Positions 42,692 to 52,730 are shown, counted from the first letter of the stretch. The stretch: 64,000 nucleotides of DNA from Desmonostoc vinosum HA7617-LM4 (GCA_019359515.1 JAHHHC010000002.1:310001-374000); one strand, 5' to 3'. Notes: generated by a model from the sequence alone, not told the origin. Translations and numbers: made by a program.

Positions 42692-45187
42692 TTAAGTCAA
42701 AATTGCTCCACCCATCAACCGCTCATACTTATATTTCAACTCTTCTTTCATCAAATGCCAACGCTCTAGAGTTGCATCCATCTCTATTACCTTTTCTGCT
42801 GCTTGTCGTGCTAAAAGCAATACTTCCTCATCTTCTACTAAACTAGCCAATGTAAAATCTGGCACACCAGACTGTCGAGTTCCCAACACTTCCCCAGGGC
42901 CGCGAAAACGCATATCCATTTCCGAGATGAAAAAGCCGTCTTGGGACTGTTCCAATACCTTGAGCCTTTGTTGAGCATCAGGACTTCTCGAACTACTCAT
43001 TAACAAACAGTAGGACTGGGCTGCACCACGACCGACACGTCCTCGTAATTGGTGTAGTTGCGATAAACCAAATCGTTCTGCATTTTCAATGAGCATAACC
43101 GTGGCATTTGGCACATCAACGCCTACTTCAACAACAGTGGTTGACACTAAAATTTGCGTTTGATTATCGCGAAATTTGGTAATTGCCTCATCTTTATCAG
43201 CGGAACTCATGCGACCATGCAACAGTCCTACTTGAAAATCAGGAAAGACGCTTTCTTGTAGCTTTTGATGCTCCTCGACTGCCGATCGCACATCCAATTT
43301 TTCTGACTCTTCTACCAGTGGTAAAACTACATAAACTTGTCTGCCTTGGGCAACTTCCCGGCGAATGAGATCGTAAGCATGGGTGCGTTGCTGACCTGAT
43401 AGGACTGTAGTTTGAATCTTTTGGCGTCCTGGTGGTAACTCATCAATTTGGCTCACATCTAAATCCCCATGTATCGTCAGTGCCAGCGTTCGGGGAATAG
43501 GAGTGGCTGTCATCGTTAACACATGGGGTTGCTCGCCTTTTTGCTGCAAACGCGCTCGCTGTTGTACTCCAAAGCGGTGCTGTTCATCAATTACCACCAA
43601 CCCCAAGCGCTGAAAGTTCACAGGGTCTTGAATTAAGGCATGAGTTCCCACCAACAAAGGTAATTCACCAGTTTCTAGCTGGGCGTGAATTTGTCGCCGT
43701 TTAACAGTTTTGGTAGAACCTGTAAGTAATTCTACAGGTAGATACAATAAGTTAAACCAGCTAACTAATTTCCGGTAATGCTGTTCTGCCAGCACTTCTG
43801 TAGGAGCCATCAGTGCTGCTTGGTAGCCAGATTGAATTGCCGCGAGGATCGCAATTACAGCAACAACAGTTTTCCCAGAACCCACATCACCTTGAACTAA
43901 ACGATTCATTGGTGCAGGTTTTTGTAAGTCGCTGAGAATATCATTGAGTACCCTTTGCTGTGCGCCAGTGAGTTGAAAAGGTAGGATCTCATGAAATTTG
44001 GCAATTAACTCACCTTGGGGAGCGAGAATAGCGCTGGTTTGGATCGCCTTTGCTTGTTGCTGACGTTGTAGTAAACCAAGTTGGAGGTAGAAAAATTCAT
44101 CAAATACTAGGCGACGACGCGCCGCTGACAAGATAGTACTGTCGCTGGGGAAATGGATATTTGCGATCGCATCTTTCAATTCCATCAAACCATACTTTTG
44201 CCGCAAACCATTTGGTAGTGGGTCTTTCAGCTGAGTTGCTGCTGGCAAAGCAGCAATTACCGCCTGTCGCACCATATTCGCTACCACTCCCTCGGTGAGG
44301 GCATAAATTGGTACCACTCGCCCAATATTTAACGACTCAATAGTATCTCCTGGATGCGCCAAAACTTCCAATTCTGGATTATCCAGAGTCAAGCCATATT
44401 TACTTTCCTTCACCAACCCACATGCCGCGACAATACTACCCACTGGGTAACGGCGTTTTAAACCTTCCTGCCAAGCACGACTAGTAAAGCGCGTACCAGC
44501 AGAGAACCGATTAACTTTAATTTGACCTGTGTTATCTTTCAGTAACAACTCTAAAATTGATAATTTCTTATTTTTTGGACTAGTGAAGCAATTGCAACGC
44601 TTGACCGTAGCCACAATTGTCACCGTATCACCCGCCTGCAACTCGCGGACATTGACCTGACGAGCATAGTCAATATGGTCACGTGGATAGTAGAAAAGTA
44701 AATCACGCACTGTGTATAAACCCAGAGATGCCAACTTCTCAGCTTTACGAATGCCTATTTCTGGTAAATCGCTGAGTTTCTGGTCAATCTTCGGGGCCAA
44801 CCTCCGACTCACCTCAGCGATAATTGGAGTTTTGGGATTCTGGATTTTGGATTGATAAATTCCCCCCTGCTGGTCACTGAGCGGAGCCGAAGTGCTTCTT
44901 TCCTGCTCTTGTTCCTCTTGTTGTAGTTGATAAAGATACCTGCGAGTCTCTGCTACCAAGTGTTGTCTTTGTTCCAACCCCAAACTTGGATAGCTATTAA
45001 ATTGAGCGGCTAATTCATGCCACCGGCGACGCTCACGTCCAGACAAACCCATGGGAAACTTGCCAAAAGTTAGGCTCAGAAATTCACTAAAGCGATATTG
45101 TTTGCCCAGCAAGTCAGTAAAACCATGTTCGGCTTCTACTGCCAAAGCTTTCTGCAAGCGTATCCAATCTGGTTTGTCATTAGTCAT
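42692..45187 (-). CDS. recG: ATP-dependent DNA helicase RecG
   Basis: An 831-residue SF2 helicase that remodels stalled forks and Holliday junctions. The wedge domain is about 135-400 (LPEIGIRKAEKLASLGLYTV, KYGLTLDNPEL). Motifs: Walker A VQGDVGSGKTVV, DEQH in VVIDEQHRFG, TATPIPRTL, and QLRGRVGRG in the second RecA domain. It is longer than E. coli RecG (693) because of the N-terminal extension usual in cyanobacteria. Residues 97-121 (STSAPLSDQQ, YQSKIQNPKTP) come from a dispersed repeat, GGTCACTGAGCGGAGCCGAA (44872-44891), also seen at 8567-8589. The frame is intact. Confidence 0.96.
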   Translation of the reverse strand: MTNDKPDWIRLQKALAVEAEHGFTDLLGKQYRFSEFLSLTFGKFPMGLSGRERRRWHELAAQFNSYPSLGLEQRQHLVAETRRYLYQLQQEEQEQERSTSAPLSDQQGGIYQSKIQNPKTPIIAEVSRRLAPKIDQKLSDLPEIGIRKAEKLASLGLYTVRDLLFYYPRDHIDYARQVNVRELQAGDTVTIVATVKRCNCFTSPKNKKLSILELLLKDNTGQIKVNRFSAGTRFTSRAWQEGLKRRYPVGSIVAACGLVKESKYGLTLDNPELEVLAHPGDTIESLNIGRVVPIYALTEGVVANMVRQAVIAALPAATQLKDPLPNGLRQKYGLMELKDAIANIHFPSDSTILSAARRRLVFDEFFYLQLGLLQRQQQAKAIQTSAILAPQGELIAKFHEILPFQLTGAQQRVLNDILSDLQKPAPMNRLVQGDVGSGKTVVAVIAILAAIQSGYQAALMAPTEVLAEQHYRKLVSWFNLLYLPVELLTGSTKTVKRRQIHAQLETGELPLLVGTHALIQDPVNFQRLGLVVIDEQHRFGVQQRARLQQKGEQPHVLTMTATPIPRTLALTIHGDLDVSQIDELPPGRQKIQTTVLSGQQRTHAYDLIRREVAQGRQVYVVLPLVEESEKLDVRSAVEEHQKLQESVFPDFQVGLLHGRMSSADKDEAITKFRDNQTQILVSTTVVEVGVDVPNATVMLIENAERFGLSQLHQLRGRVGRGAAQSYCLLMSSSRSPDAQQRLKVLEQSQDGFFISEMDMRFRGPGEVLGTRQSGVPDFTLASLVEDEEVLLLARQAAEKVIEMDATLERWHLMKEELKYKYERLMGGAILT

Positions 45188-45237
45188 TGGCTATTAGTCA
45201 TTAGTCATTAGTCATTGGTCATTGGTCATTGGTCATT
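45186..45237. repeat. Heptamer array TCATTAG/TCATTGG
   Basis: Seven or so tandem units of TTAGTCA/TTGGTCA placed at the recG start codon. The recG ATG (cat at 45185-45187) overlaps its first unit. Confidence 0.9.
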
Positions 45238-45261
45238 TGACTTTGGACAAAGGACAAATGA

Positions 45262-46077
45262 TTAATCTTCAAACCAACTAGCACGCCATGCGGCTTCAGC
45301 TTCAGCAACTGAATGCTCTCGCTGCTTTTGTTGATACTCCCGTCCTAACTTGTTTAACTGAACTAAGATATTGCGGATTTGCTTGCGCTCAGATGAGAGT
45401 GCTGCATCAGCAAATTCAATTTCTCCTAGCCGCAGGTTAATAGCCATTATCTGCGTAAGACCAGAGTCTTCTGGCTGCTGTTCATTTTCCAGTTCAATTA
45501 CTAGGTTTAATAAGTTGGGTGGCCCTGGCATGACTTCAGCAGATGCTTCCGATGCATCTGCTACTGCTGCTAAGATTGGCTCCGGTAATTTTTTGGGTAA
45601 CATACCAGCTTTTTGTAATAAAAGATTAGCATTATGCGAGAGATTTTTCAGTATCTCCTGCGTAGCTTCTTCTAAATTTTGCTGCCATTTAGCCAGTTCT
45701 ATAGGGTCAGAAAAATCAAGGCTAACAGTAGATAGAGAAGATATTACTCCCTCATCCCCCTCATCCCCCTCATCTCCCTCATCTCCCTCATCCCCCTCAC
45801 TCCCAACACAACTGAGTAATTTCTCAGCAGCCTGTTGACCCAACTTCCGGATGGCTTGTTGCAATTGTTGCCGCTGATTTAACGATAAACTCAGAAATTC
45901 TTCCGGATATCCTTGGGTACAAAGATGGTAGCTTGCCAGAATTAGCTGTCTACGTACAGCTTGCCCTAAAGTGCTGAGATAGCTGGCATAGGCGCTTTCT
46001 AGTTCTGCGGCGATCGCACAAATCGCTTCTCGCAACACTGCAATATCCCGCTCAATTCGCTCTATCGCTCTTGCCAT
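45262..46077 (-). CDS. Conserved cyanobacterial hypothetical protein
   Basis: A 271-residue helical protein, unknown function. Residues 1-85 look like a coiled coil (IERIERDIAVLREAICAIAA). Residues about 94-108 are a Gly-Asp-Glu repeat (GDEGDEGDEGDEG) coded by a CTCATCCCC tandem, probably repeat-slippage. The remainder is helical with a C-terminal coiled coil (LSSERKQIRNILVQLNKL). It is between recG and tsf on the same strand; the 74-bp gap to recG hints at a shared transcript. Confidence 0.7.
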   Translation of the reverse strand: MARAIERIERDIAVLREAICAIAAELESAYASYLSTLGQAVRRQLILASYHLCTQGYPEEFLSLSLNQRQQLQQAIRKLGQQAAEKLLSCVGSEGDEGDEGDEGDEGDEGVISSLSTVSLDFSDPIELAKWQQNLEEATQEILKNLSHNANLLLQKAGMLPKKLPEPILAAVADASEASAEVMPGPPNLLNLVIELENEQQPEDSGLTQIMAINLRLGEIEFADAALSSERKQIRNILVQLNKLGREYQQKQREHSVAEAEAAWRASWFED

Positions 46078-46281
46078 ATCTTTTCGCTCTTGCCCATCTG
46101 TACTTGATCATGGTACAAATGTACGAATTTTTTGAGAAATAATCATCCAGAGGTTCTAATATTTTAGGCAAATAATCATTACCTCTAGTTCAATCAGTAC
46201 CAAAAAATACAGGCCAGTTAAAATAAACCGACCTGTTGTAGAAACAGTCATTTGTCCTTTGTGATTTGACCAATGACTAAA

Positions 46282-47226
46282 TCACTTACCACCCATTTGT
46301 GCAGCAACTTCCTCAGCAAAGTTGCTTTCTTGCTTTTCAATGCCTTCGCCCAACACAAAGCGGACAAACTGAACGACTTCGATTTCTTCGCCTACTTGAG
46401 CCTTCACTTGCTTCACCAAGTCTTCCACGGAAATACTCTGATCGCGAATGTAAGGCTGATCTAGCAAAGTCAATTCTTTCAAGCGTTTTTCAATCCGTCC
46501 CTGAACAATTTTTTCTTTAATGTTCTGGGGTTTGTTCGCCAAATCATCGCGCCCCATTTCCACATCCTTTTCTTTTTGGGCGACTTCAGCAGGGATTTGG
46601 TCTACACTGACATATTCAACGTTTGGGCAGGCTGCAACTTGCATAGCAGCATTCCGCGCCAAGGCTTGGAATTCTTCTTTACCAGCAGCAGTTTCAGTCT
46701 GAGATTTCAACTCAACTAGCACACCCACTCTACCACCAGTGTGGATGTAGCTGTCTACTATACCTTGAGAACTTTCTAGGATCGCAAACTTGGTGAAGCG
46801 ACGTACCTGGATGTTTTCACCCAACTGAGCTATTGTTTGCTTGATGAATTCTTCCACAGTCACGTTTTCATCTTCGATATAGGGTTGAGCCAACAAAGAC
46901 TCAACGCTATCAGCAGTTGTGGCTTGCTTGGCTAGATTCTTAACCAAAGCTTTAAAGCCTTCATTACGGGCAACAAAATCGGTTTGGCAGTTAACTTCTA
47001 TCAATACACCTACCTTGCCACCGGGTTGAATGTAGGTATCTACTAAACCTTCTGCCGCAATGCGATCGCTTTTTTTACCTGCCGAAGCGATACCCTTTTT
47101 TCGTAGCCAGTCTATGGCTTCGTCTATGTCGCCATCAGTTTCTTTTAGCGCCTTTTTGCAGTCCATCATGCCAGCACCAGTTTTTTGGCGTAGCTCTTGG
47201 ACGAGTTTTGCAGATATTTCCGCCAT
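46282..47226 (-). CDS. tsf: Translation elongation factor Ts
   Basis: A 314-residue guanine-nucleotide exchange factor for EF-Tu. The N-terminal UBA domain ([20 protein letters not shown]) is typical, followed by two duplicated core segments ([20 protein letters not shown] and [20 protein letters not shown]). The duplicated core and the C-terminal [14 protein letters not shown] match cyanobacterial/plastid EF-Ts, which is longer than the E. coli form. It follows rpsB on the same strand after 258 bp, the common rpsB-tsf order. Confidence 0.97.
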   Translation of the reverse strand: MAEISAKLVQELRQKTGAGMMDCKKALKETDGDIDEAIDWLRKKGIASAGKKSDRIAAEGLVDTYIQPGGKVGVLIEVNCQTDFVARNEGFKALVKNLAKQATTADSVESLLAQPYIEDENVTVEEFIKQTIAQLGENIQVRRFTKFAILESSQGIVDSYIHTGGRVGVLVELKSQTETAAGKEEFQALARNAAMQVAACPNVEYVSVDQIPAEVAQKEKDVEMGRDDLANKPQNIKEKIVQGRIEKRLKELTLLDQPYIRDQSISVEDLVKQVKAQVGEEIEVVQFVRFVLGEGIEKQESNFAEEVAAQMGGK

Positions 47227-47484
47227 GTTGCCTTAATTCCTAACTTGACCTTGAGTTGTAATCGCTCACAAATATATTAGTTAATCAGTGCTGTTAACGG
47301 TAGCGGAGCGTTGAGCCACGTTTTAAGTGTTGAGTGCTGAGTTTTGATTTTAAGAAAGTTCTTTAGTCAAAGCTCGCTACTTCTAACCACAAATCAGACT
47401 CAGAATTGCCCAAGTGTGAGTATTTCTATCTTAATCAGTGGTGAGTCACGAGTAAAAGTTTCACTCACAACTCACAACTTTTCA

Positions 47485-48282
47485 TTATTCTTCTTCGTCT
47501 TCGTCGTCGGGAATCAACGAGTCGGTGTACTCGCTTTCATCGTAATCGTATTCTTCCTCTGCACCTTCGTAATCTTCGTAATCGTCTTCTGCATCTAGTT
47601 GACCATGACGACCTTCGTAGATTGCATCTGCCAATTTTCCGACTATCAGCTTAATTGATCTAATAGCGTCATCATTTGCTGGGATAGGAATATCCACTAC
47701 ATCTGGGTCACAGTTTGTATCCAACATAGAAACAATTGGAATTCCCAGCTTTTGGCATTCTTGAACCGCGTTATATTCTCGGCGTTGGTCTACAATCACC
47801 ACAATATCGGGAACTTTCCGCATTGTTTTAATGCCGCCCAGATATTTTTGCAGCTTAGCCATTTCTCGACGCAGCATCGAGGCTTCTTTTTTTGGTAATA
47901 AATCCAGTGCGCCGCTTTCTTCACGACGTTCCAAATCTTTGAGGCGGTCTACTCTGGTTTTGATAGTTGCCCAGTTGGTCAACATGCCACCCAACCAGCG
48001 CTGATTAATATAATGTGAACCGCAGCGGCTAGCTTCTTGGGCGATGATTCCTGCTGCTTGTCGCTTTGTACCAACGAACAGAAACTTCTTGCCCTGTTCA
48101 GCGTGCGATCGCATGTAATTATACGCATCTTCCATCAACTGGGCTGTTTGCACCAAGTCAATGATGTGTACTCCATTACGGGAAGTATAAATGTATGGAG
48201 ACATTTTCGGATTCCAACGTCGGGTCTGATGCCCAAAGTGAACTCCCGACTCCATCATTTGAGCCAATGAAACAACTGGCAT
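47485..48282 (-). CDS. rpsB: 30S ribosomal protein S2
   Basis: A 265-residue S2 protein. The start [20 protein letters not shown] and [20 protein letters not shown], with [13 protein letters not shown] and [16 protein letters not shown], are family hallmarks. The C-terminus is an acidic tail ([20 protein letters not shown]) present in cyanobacteria. S2 binds the small subunit late in assembly. Upstream is a structured leader (48292-48358) ending at the ribosome binding site AGGAG, so translational control is likely. tsf is downstream. Confidence 0.97.
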   Translation of the reverse strand: MPVVSLAQMMESGVHFGHQTRRWNPKMSPYIYTSRNGVHIIDLVQTAQLMEDAYNYMRSHAEQGKKFLFVGTKRQAAGIIAQEASRCGSHYINQRWLGGMLTNWATIKTRVDRLKDLERREESGALDLLPKKEASMLRREMAKLQKYLGGIKTMRKVPDIVVIVDQRREYNAVQECQKLGIPIVSMLDTNCDPDVVDIPIPANDDAIRSIKLIVGKLADAIYEGRHGQLDAEDDYEDYEGAEEEYDYDESEYTDSLIPDDEDEEE

Positions 48283-48360
48283 ATTTTTGAACTCCTATTC
48301 GGGTTAAACCTCCATTCAGACGTATTTCCTAACCAGGAAACACCCGAATTTCTGAATGTG
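48283..48360 (-). promoter_or_regulatory. Structured rpsB 5' leader with a predicted pseudoknot reaching the ribosome binding site
   Basis: Read on the minus strand: CATTCAGA (48358-48351) pairs with TCTGAATG (48320-48313); inside, TTTCCT-GGTT-AGGAAA (48340-48325) is a tetraloop hairpin; ATTCGGGT (48349-48342) pairs with ACCCGAAT (48304-48297). All helices are perfect (8, 6 and 8 bp). The first and third cross, giving a pseudoknot whose last strand ends directly against AGGAG (48296-48292), nine bases before the rpsB ATG. Such folds are typical of ribosomal-protein autoregulation. Confidence 0.7.
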
Positions 48361-48402
48361 CGAGATTAGTTAACCATACTAGGGTAACACATTTGGGAAT
48401 GG

Positions 48403-48535
48403 CTGGGGATTGGGGACTGGGGATTGGGGACTGGGGATTGGGGATTGGGGATTGGGGATTGGGGATTGGGGATTGGGGATTGGGGATTGGGGATTGGGGA
48501 TTGGGGATTGGGGATTGGGGATTGGGGATTGGGAA
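48403..48535. repeat. Heptamer array GGGATTG/GGGACTG
   Basis: About 19 near-perfect tandem copies of GGGGATT-type 7-mers. It lies upstream of rpsB, beyond the leader, and may sit close to the rpsB promoter. Confidence 0.95.
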
Positions 48536-48684
48536 TGAGTGTTTGTTATTTCTCCACTGCCCCCTGCCTTCCCGGTCAGTGAGCCAGTTATTTCTCCTCT
48601 GCTCCCTGCCCCCTGCTCCTCTGCCCCCTTACCTACCGAGTGGTGAGCGAAGTCTAACCACATCCCACTCCCTACTCCTTTCAA

Positions 48685-48812
48685 GGGTAGGTTTTTCATA
48701 TTCAGTCTGAAAAAGCCTATTTTTCCGTTCCGAAATCTTTCTCCGCGTCCCCGCGTCTCCCCGTCCCCGCGTCCCCGCGTCAACCAAAACGCGAAATCTA
48801 AAAAACCCACCC
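48685..48812. mobile_element. MITE-like element, family A, copy 3
   Basis: 128 bp, same orientation as 8613-8732; right end AAAAACCCACCC has one change. Contains GTTCCGAAATCTTTCTCCGC and CAAAACGCGAAATC. A heptamer-like CTCCCTACTCCCC tract follows. Confidence 0.85.
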
Positions 48813-48824
48813 ATAAGAGACTCC

Positions 48825-49796
48825 CTACTCCCCACTCCCCACTCCCTCCCCATAAGCCTCATAGACACCCTTGACGTTATACCAGTTGAGAAAAATTCTG
48901 GCAATTTCTAAAGCCAATTGAGGTTTACCCAGATTAATTAGCCATTGCAAAAAAGGAGCCATTGTTCGCTCATTTAAGATGCCATTAAGCGAGAGGATGC
49001 CCCAAAGCAAGCGGTGTAACCAAGTCATTTGAATCATCATTCGCACTTCCCATGTAGGGTGCTTTTGATAAAACAAAACTCCCATGCGCCCACGTTGAAT
49101 CTCTTTGTCAATTAGACGGGGGATTTGTTCTAAATTAAATGGTGGATGCCAGTGATAGCCAACAGCAGCGGGACATTTGATTAGTTTTAAACCTAGTTGT
49201 TTCAACCTCACACCTAGTTCTAAATCTTCCCAGCCATAAAGTTGAAAACTACTGTCAAAAAGCCCAGCTTTTTGTAGCCAATATTTGGGAATAGCGACAT
49301 TTCCTGTAGCAAAAAATGCTGCGGAAAAATCTGTGATTTTATAGGGTTCGGCGGTAGGGTTGTCGAAGTTACAAGTATTAATTACAGCACCATAAGTGAA
49401 AAAGCGATCGCTTGCCAATTTTGCTTTTCCCTGCACTAGTGCATCGGCATGAGCTTGCAAGAAATTTTTCAGCACCACCAAATCGCTATCAATAAAGATA
49501 ATTACATCTCCCTGCGCCTGTTCTACCCCCAAATTTCGAGCCATTGCCGGCCCAGCATGGTCTTGCTGAAACCATCGCACATGGGAAAACTCGTCTTTAT
49601 GTGCTTCTAACCACTCCAATGTGCCATCGGTAGAACCATCATCCACTAAAACAATTTCATAGCCATCTACAGACGTTGCTTGTAGCGTCTCTACATGACT
49701 CAATTCCTGCATCTCTAAGGCCCGCAGGCACTTTTCTAAAATTGGTTGGCGATTGTAAGTCGGGATCACAACACTAAAAAACACAGTCTCACCCAC
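48825..49796 (-). CDS. Family 2 glycosyltransferase
   Basis: A 323-residue inverting glycosyltransferase starting at GTG 49796. N-terminal GT-A domain: SVVIPTYNRQPILEKCL (8-24), VLVDDGSTDGTLEWL and metal-binding IIFIDSDLVVL. GWEDLELGVRLKQLGL carries the acceptor-site ED pair typical of GT2. The C-terminus ends with GEGVGSGE, coded by a GGGGAGT heptamer tract that also supplies the stop. It probably builds an exopolysaccharide or lipid-linked sugar. No neighbouring polysaccharide genes. Confidence 0.88.
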   Translation of the reverse strand: MGETVFFSVVIPTYNRQPILEKCLRALEMQELSHVETLQATSVDGYEIVLVDDGSTDGTLEWLEAHKDEFSHVRWFQQDHAGPAMARNLGVEQAQGDVIIFIDSDLVVLKNFLQAHADALVQGKAKLASDRFFTYGAVINTCNFDNPTAEPYKITDFSAAFFATGNVAIPKYWLQKAGLFDSSFQLYGWEDLELGVRLKQLGLKLIKCPAAVGYHWHPPFNLEQIPRLIDKEIQRGRMGVLFYQKHPTWEVRMMIQMTWLHRLLWGILSLNGILNERTMAPFLQWLINLGKPQLALEIARIFLNWYNVKGVYEAYGEGVGSGE

Positions 49797-50390
49797 GCAG
49801 TACTATCCATCTCCAGGATAGGACAACGGAGGTGCTAACACAGTTCCTAACTGCAACTAGAGGGATAGGGGTTTAGAGGATAATGCCAAAGTTCCCTACA
49901 CCCCTATTTTTTGACCTCACTCTGCTGATCAAAAAAGCAACCTTAGTAAATACAATTTGCCTAGTATGTTGCTGAGATCGCATAGAACTTCTATTTGATT
50001 TCTCAAAAAATTCAGTCCCAATAGAAAAGGCTGTTCCCTACTCCCCACTCCCTACTCCTTACCTACACAAGTAATCTCAAAAATCAAAGCGGATTAATAA
50101 TAGCTTTATTTTCCTGAACATCACTTTTATAAAAAAATAATTTTTAATAAATTTCGGTTAATCGACATATAACCTAATTTTAATTTTTATTCTTTAAATT
50201 CTTAGATGTACTTGGTATTTTCATGCAAAAAAAAGCACATATTAGCTTGAGCCACATATTTTTTATAAGGTTATTTGCCGTGTGAAATATGTGGAATTTC
50301 AGTTAATAGCATATGGCTTTTTCTGTCAATAAGTAGAGTTGCTCTTCTATAAAATTTTGGCTGTCACAACACAACAACAGAGGAAGTTAA
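49797..50390. other. 594-bp spacer upstream of phoX
   Basis: Holds a partial reverse family E copy (AGAACTTCTATTTGATT, 49984-50000), a heptamer tract at 50037-50060 and a possible Pho box at 50157-50186. The final 150 bp is AT-rich with the inverted pair CCACATATTT and AAATATGTGG (about 50252-50292). No open frame. Confidence 0.5.
50157..50186 (+). promoter_or_regulatory. Possible PhoB-type (Pho box) operator
   Basis: Three octamers with 3-bp spacers: GTTAATCG, TATAACCT and TTTAATTT. The cyanobacterial Pho box is described as repeats of PyTTAAPyPy(T/A) at 11-bp steps; matches are about 6, 6 and 8 of 8. Its place upstream of a phosphatase gene supports the call; the AT-rich background weakens it. 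Confidence 0.45.
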
Positions 50391-52730
50391 ATGTCTAATT
50401 TGAGCCGGAGACAAATTTTAGTATTTTTTGCTGGTAGTGCTGGCGCTGCTGTGTTGGGAGACGCGGTTTTAGATGGAGTTGTTTTTGCCAAAACAAAAAA
50501 AACTCCACTGAGTTTTACACCAGTGCGCCTACCTCATCCCTTGAAAATCTATCGATATCAGAAAAGTTACCTACCTACAGGAATTGGTAAGGGAAAAGTA
50601 CGTAATGCGTCAAAAGATGTTAAGCTAGCTACCTACACAGTAATTGATGATGTTGTAGTACCACCGGAATACGAACGTTACGTAATTGTGAGTTGGGGCG
50701 ATCGCGTATTCCCTAACAAAGACGATTATTTTGGTTACAACTGCGATTACACAGGTTTTGTTCCCATTGGTAGAACTAATGATACTGGTTATTTATGGGT
50801 AAATCACGAATACGTGAGTTTTCCTTTTTCTGTTCTAGCAGCAGAAGATCCTGCTAGTGTCGAAGGGTTAGCCACCAGCTTTGAATCAGTTATTGGTTGG
50901 GCATTACCCTCAACAAAAACGATTGAAGTTCAAGGGGAATTTTTATATAACCAAGGTGGATCGATTGTCCGTATTTCTCGCCGTAATGACAAAAAGCGTT
51001 TTGCTGTCGTTAGTGGCGATTCCAGAAACCGCCGCCTTCACGGTCTTTCTGGGTTAGGAATTAATAGTCAACGCAAAGACGACTATAAAGGTATCACTGC
51101 TTGGGGAAGTCGCAGTTATCAACAAGGAGATCAGAACTATTTGATTGGTACTGGCCCATCTGCAACTCAAGTGTTTAACATTAGTTCTGATGGATTAGGT
51201 AACAAAATCATTGGTACTGCTTACAACTGTTCAGGCGGTACAACTCCTTGGGGAACAATCTTATCTGGTGAAGAAAACTTCCAAGGTAGTGTCAGCGAAG
51301 CAGTCAAACCTGATGGTACTCAGGTAGAGTATCCTGATGGCAGTCTTGGCAAAACTTTTGGTTTAGTCGGTGAAAAATACGGCTGGATTGTCGAAATTGA
51401 CCCTATTAATCCTAATTTCCGTCCACGCAAACATACTTGGTTAGGTCGTTTCCGCCACGAAAACGTTACCCTGCGCGCCGAAGCTGGCAAACCATTAATA
51501 GCTTACATGGGTGATGACAGACGTGGGGGACACACCTGGAAATTTATCAGTACAGGTACTATTTCCTCGCCTACAAGCAAAGAGAATATTAGCTTATGGG
51601 AAAGTGGTACTTTGTATGTTGCCCGTTACAATCCAGATGGCACGGGTCGATGGATACCGTTACTTTTAAATACTCCCACTGATCCTATTTCCCCATCGGT
51701 GATTTCTTCTGTAGAATTTGCTGCTTTGGGTTCAGCGCAAAGAGATGGTCTTTTGCCACTGCCAAGACGTAACGGTGTTGCAGGTGAAACTAAAGATGGT
51801 GGGTCTTTTAAATGCACTCGCACCAATGAAGCCACAGCACTGCCTGATTATAGAAACAAGAAGCTATCTAACTTCTATCCTTCCCAAGGTGCTGTCCTTG
51901 CTGATGCTTTTTTAGCAGCAAACTTGGCAGGCGGAACTCCCACTGCACGTCCAGAAGATTTGGAAGTACATCCAACCACCAAAGAAGTATTCATTGCTTA
52001 TACTGATGGTGCGCCAGGTAGCGACGGATATCCAGATTCGCGTATTTTCCAAGTTGCCAAGCTGAGTACAGATGTCGATGCAACCCAGCAATCAGGCGGA
52101 CTGTACAAGATTATTGAAGATAGTGCTGATGGTACAGGTTCAACCTTCCGTTGGCAAAGATTTGCTCAAGGTGGGGAAGCAGGATCAGATGATGGTGCTG
52201 GTTTTGCGAATGTAGATAACCTGGTGTTCGACAACAAAGCAAATGTCTGGGGTGTGACTGATATGTCTACTAGCACCCACAACGGTTTTAGTTTGGGTGC
52301 AACGCCTACTCAAAACACCATTGATCACACAAAATCTGGTAATGTATCTGATTTCACTGGCGTTTTTGGTAATAACTGGCTGTTCTATATCCCGACTAGT
52401 GGTGATGATGCGGGTAAGTTAGTACCTTTTGCTCAAGGGCCAGTGCGTTGCGAGATGACTGGGCCAACTTTTGTAGGAGATACATTAATTATCTCAGTAC
52501 AGCATCCTGGTGAAGATTCTCCCATCAACGATGGTACAGTTTTGAATCGCGACATTGAAATACTCAACTTGGATGGTACGTTATTCAATCAAACTCGCAA
52601 CGTGCCTCGCGGCAGTAGCTGGCCAAGTAACATTCCCATCGCTGATGGTGGTAAGGGTAATCCGACAGGTGTCCCCCGTCCATCTGTCATTGGTATTCAA
52701 CCTAAAAAGTCCACTGGCAGTTTTACCTAA
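50391..52730 (+). CDS. phoX: PhoX-type alkaline phosphatase (DUF839)
   Basis: A 779-residue phosphatase with a twin-arginine signal (SRRQILVFFAGSAGAAVLG, 5-23), so it is exported folded with its metals. The DUF839 family is marked by TGYLWVNHEYVSF, NCSGGTTPWGTILSGEEN, GRFRHENVTLRAE, RPEDLEVHPTTKEVFIAYT and DNLVFDNKANVWGVTD. PhoX enzymes release phosphate from organic esters outside the cell and use calcium and iron. The length is within the range of large cyanobacterial PhoX proteins. A possible Pho box lies 205 bp upstream of the start. A hairpin follows at 52814. Confidence 0.9.
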   Translation: MSNLSRRQILVFFAGSAGAAVLGDAVLDGVVFAKTKKTPLSFTPVRLPHPLKIYRYQKSYLPTGIGKGKVRNASKDVKLATYTVIDDVVVPPEYERYVIVSWGDRVFPNKDDYFGYNCDYTGFVPIGRTNDTGYLWVNHEYVSFPFSVLAAEDPASVEGLATSFESVIGWALPSTKTIEVQGEFLYNQGGSIVRISRRNDKKRFAVVSGDSRNRRLHGLSGLGINSQRKDDYKGITAWGSRSYQQGDQNYLIGTGPSATQVFNISSDGLGNKIIGTAYNCSGGTTPWGTILSGEENFQGSVSEAVKPDGTQVEYPDGSLGKTFGLVGEKYGWIVEIDPINPNFRPRKHTWLGRFRHENVTLRAEAGKPLIAYMGDDRRGGHTWKFISTGTISSPTSKENISLWESGTLYVARYNPDGTGRWIPLLLNTPTDPISPSVISSVEFAALGSAQRDGLLPLPRRNGVAGETKDGGSFKCTRTNEATALPDYRNKKLSNFYPSQGAVLADAFLAANLAGGTPTARPEDLEVHPTTKEVFIAYTDGAPGSDGYPDSRIFQVAKLSTDVDATQQSGGLYKIIEDSADGTGSTFRWQRFAQGGEAGSDDGAGFANVDNLVFDNKANVWGVTDMSTSTHNGFSLGATPTQNTIDHTKSGNVSDFTGVFGNNWLFYIPTSGDDAGKLVPFAQGPVRCEMTGPTFVGDTLIISVQHPGEDSPINDGTVLNRDIEILNLDGTLFNQTRNVPRGSSWPSNIPIADGGKGNPTGVPRPSVIGIQPKKSTGSFT

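Noticed and set aside
48379-48904. Open frames with SPIPNPQ or GDWGLGI repeats and tails upstream of rpsB
   Set aside because: They are read through heptamer arrays and the family A element and have no independent support.
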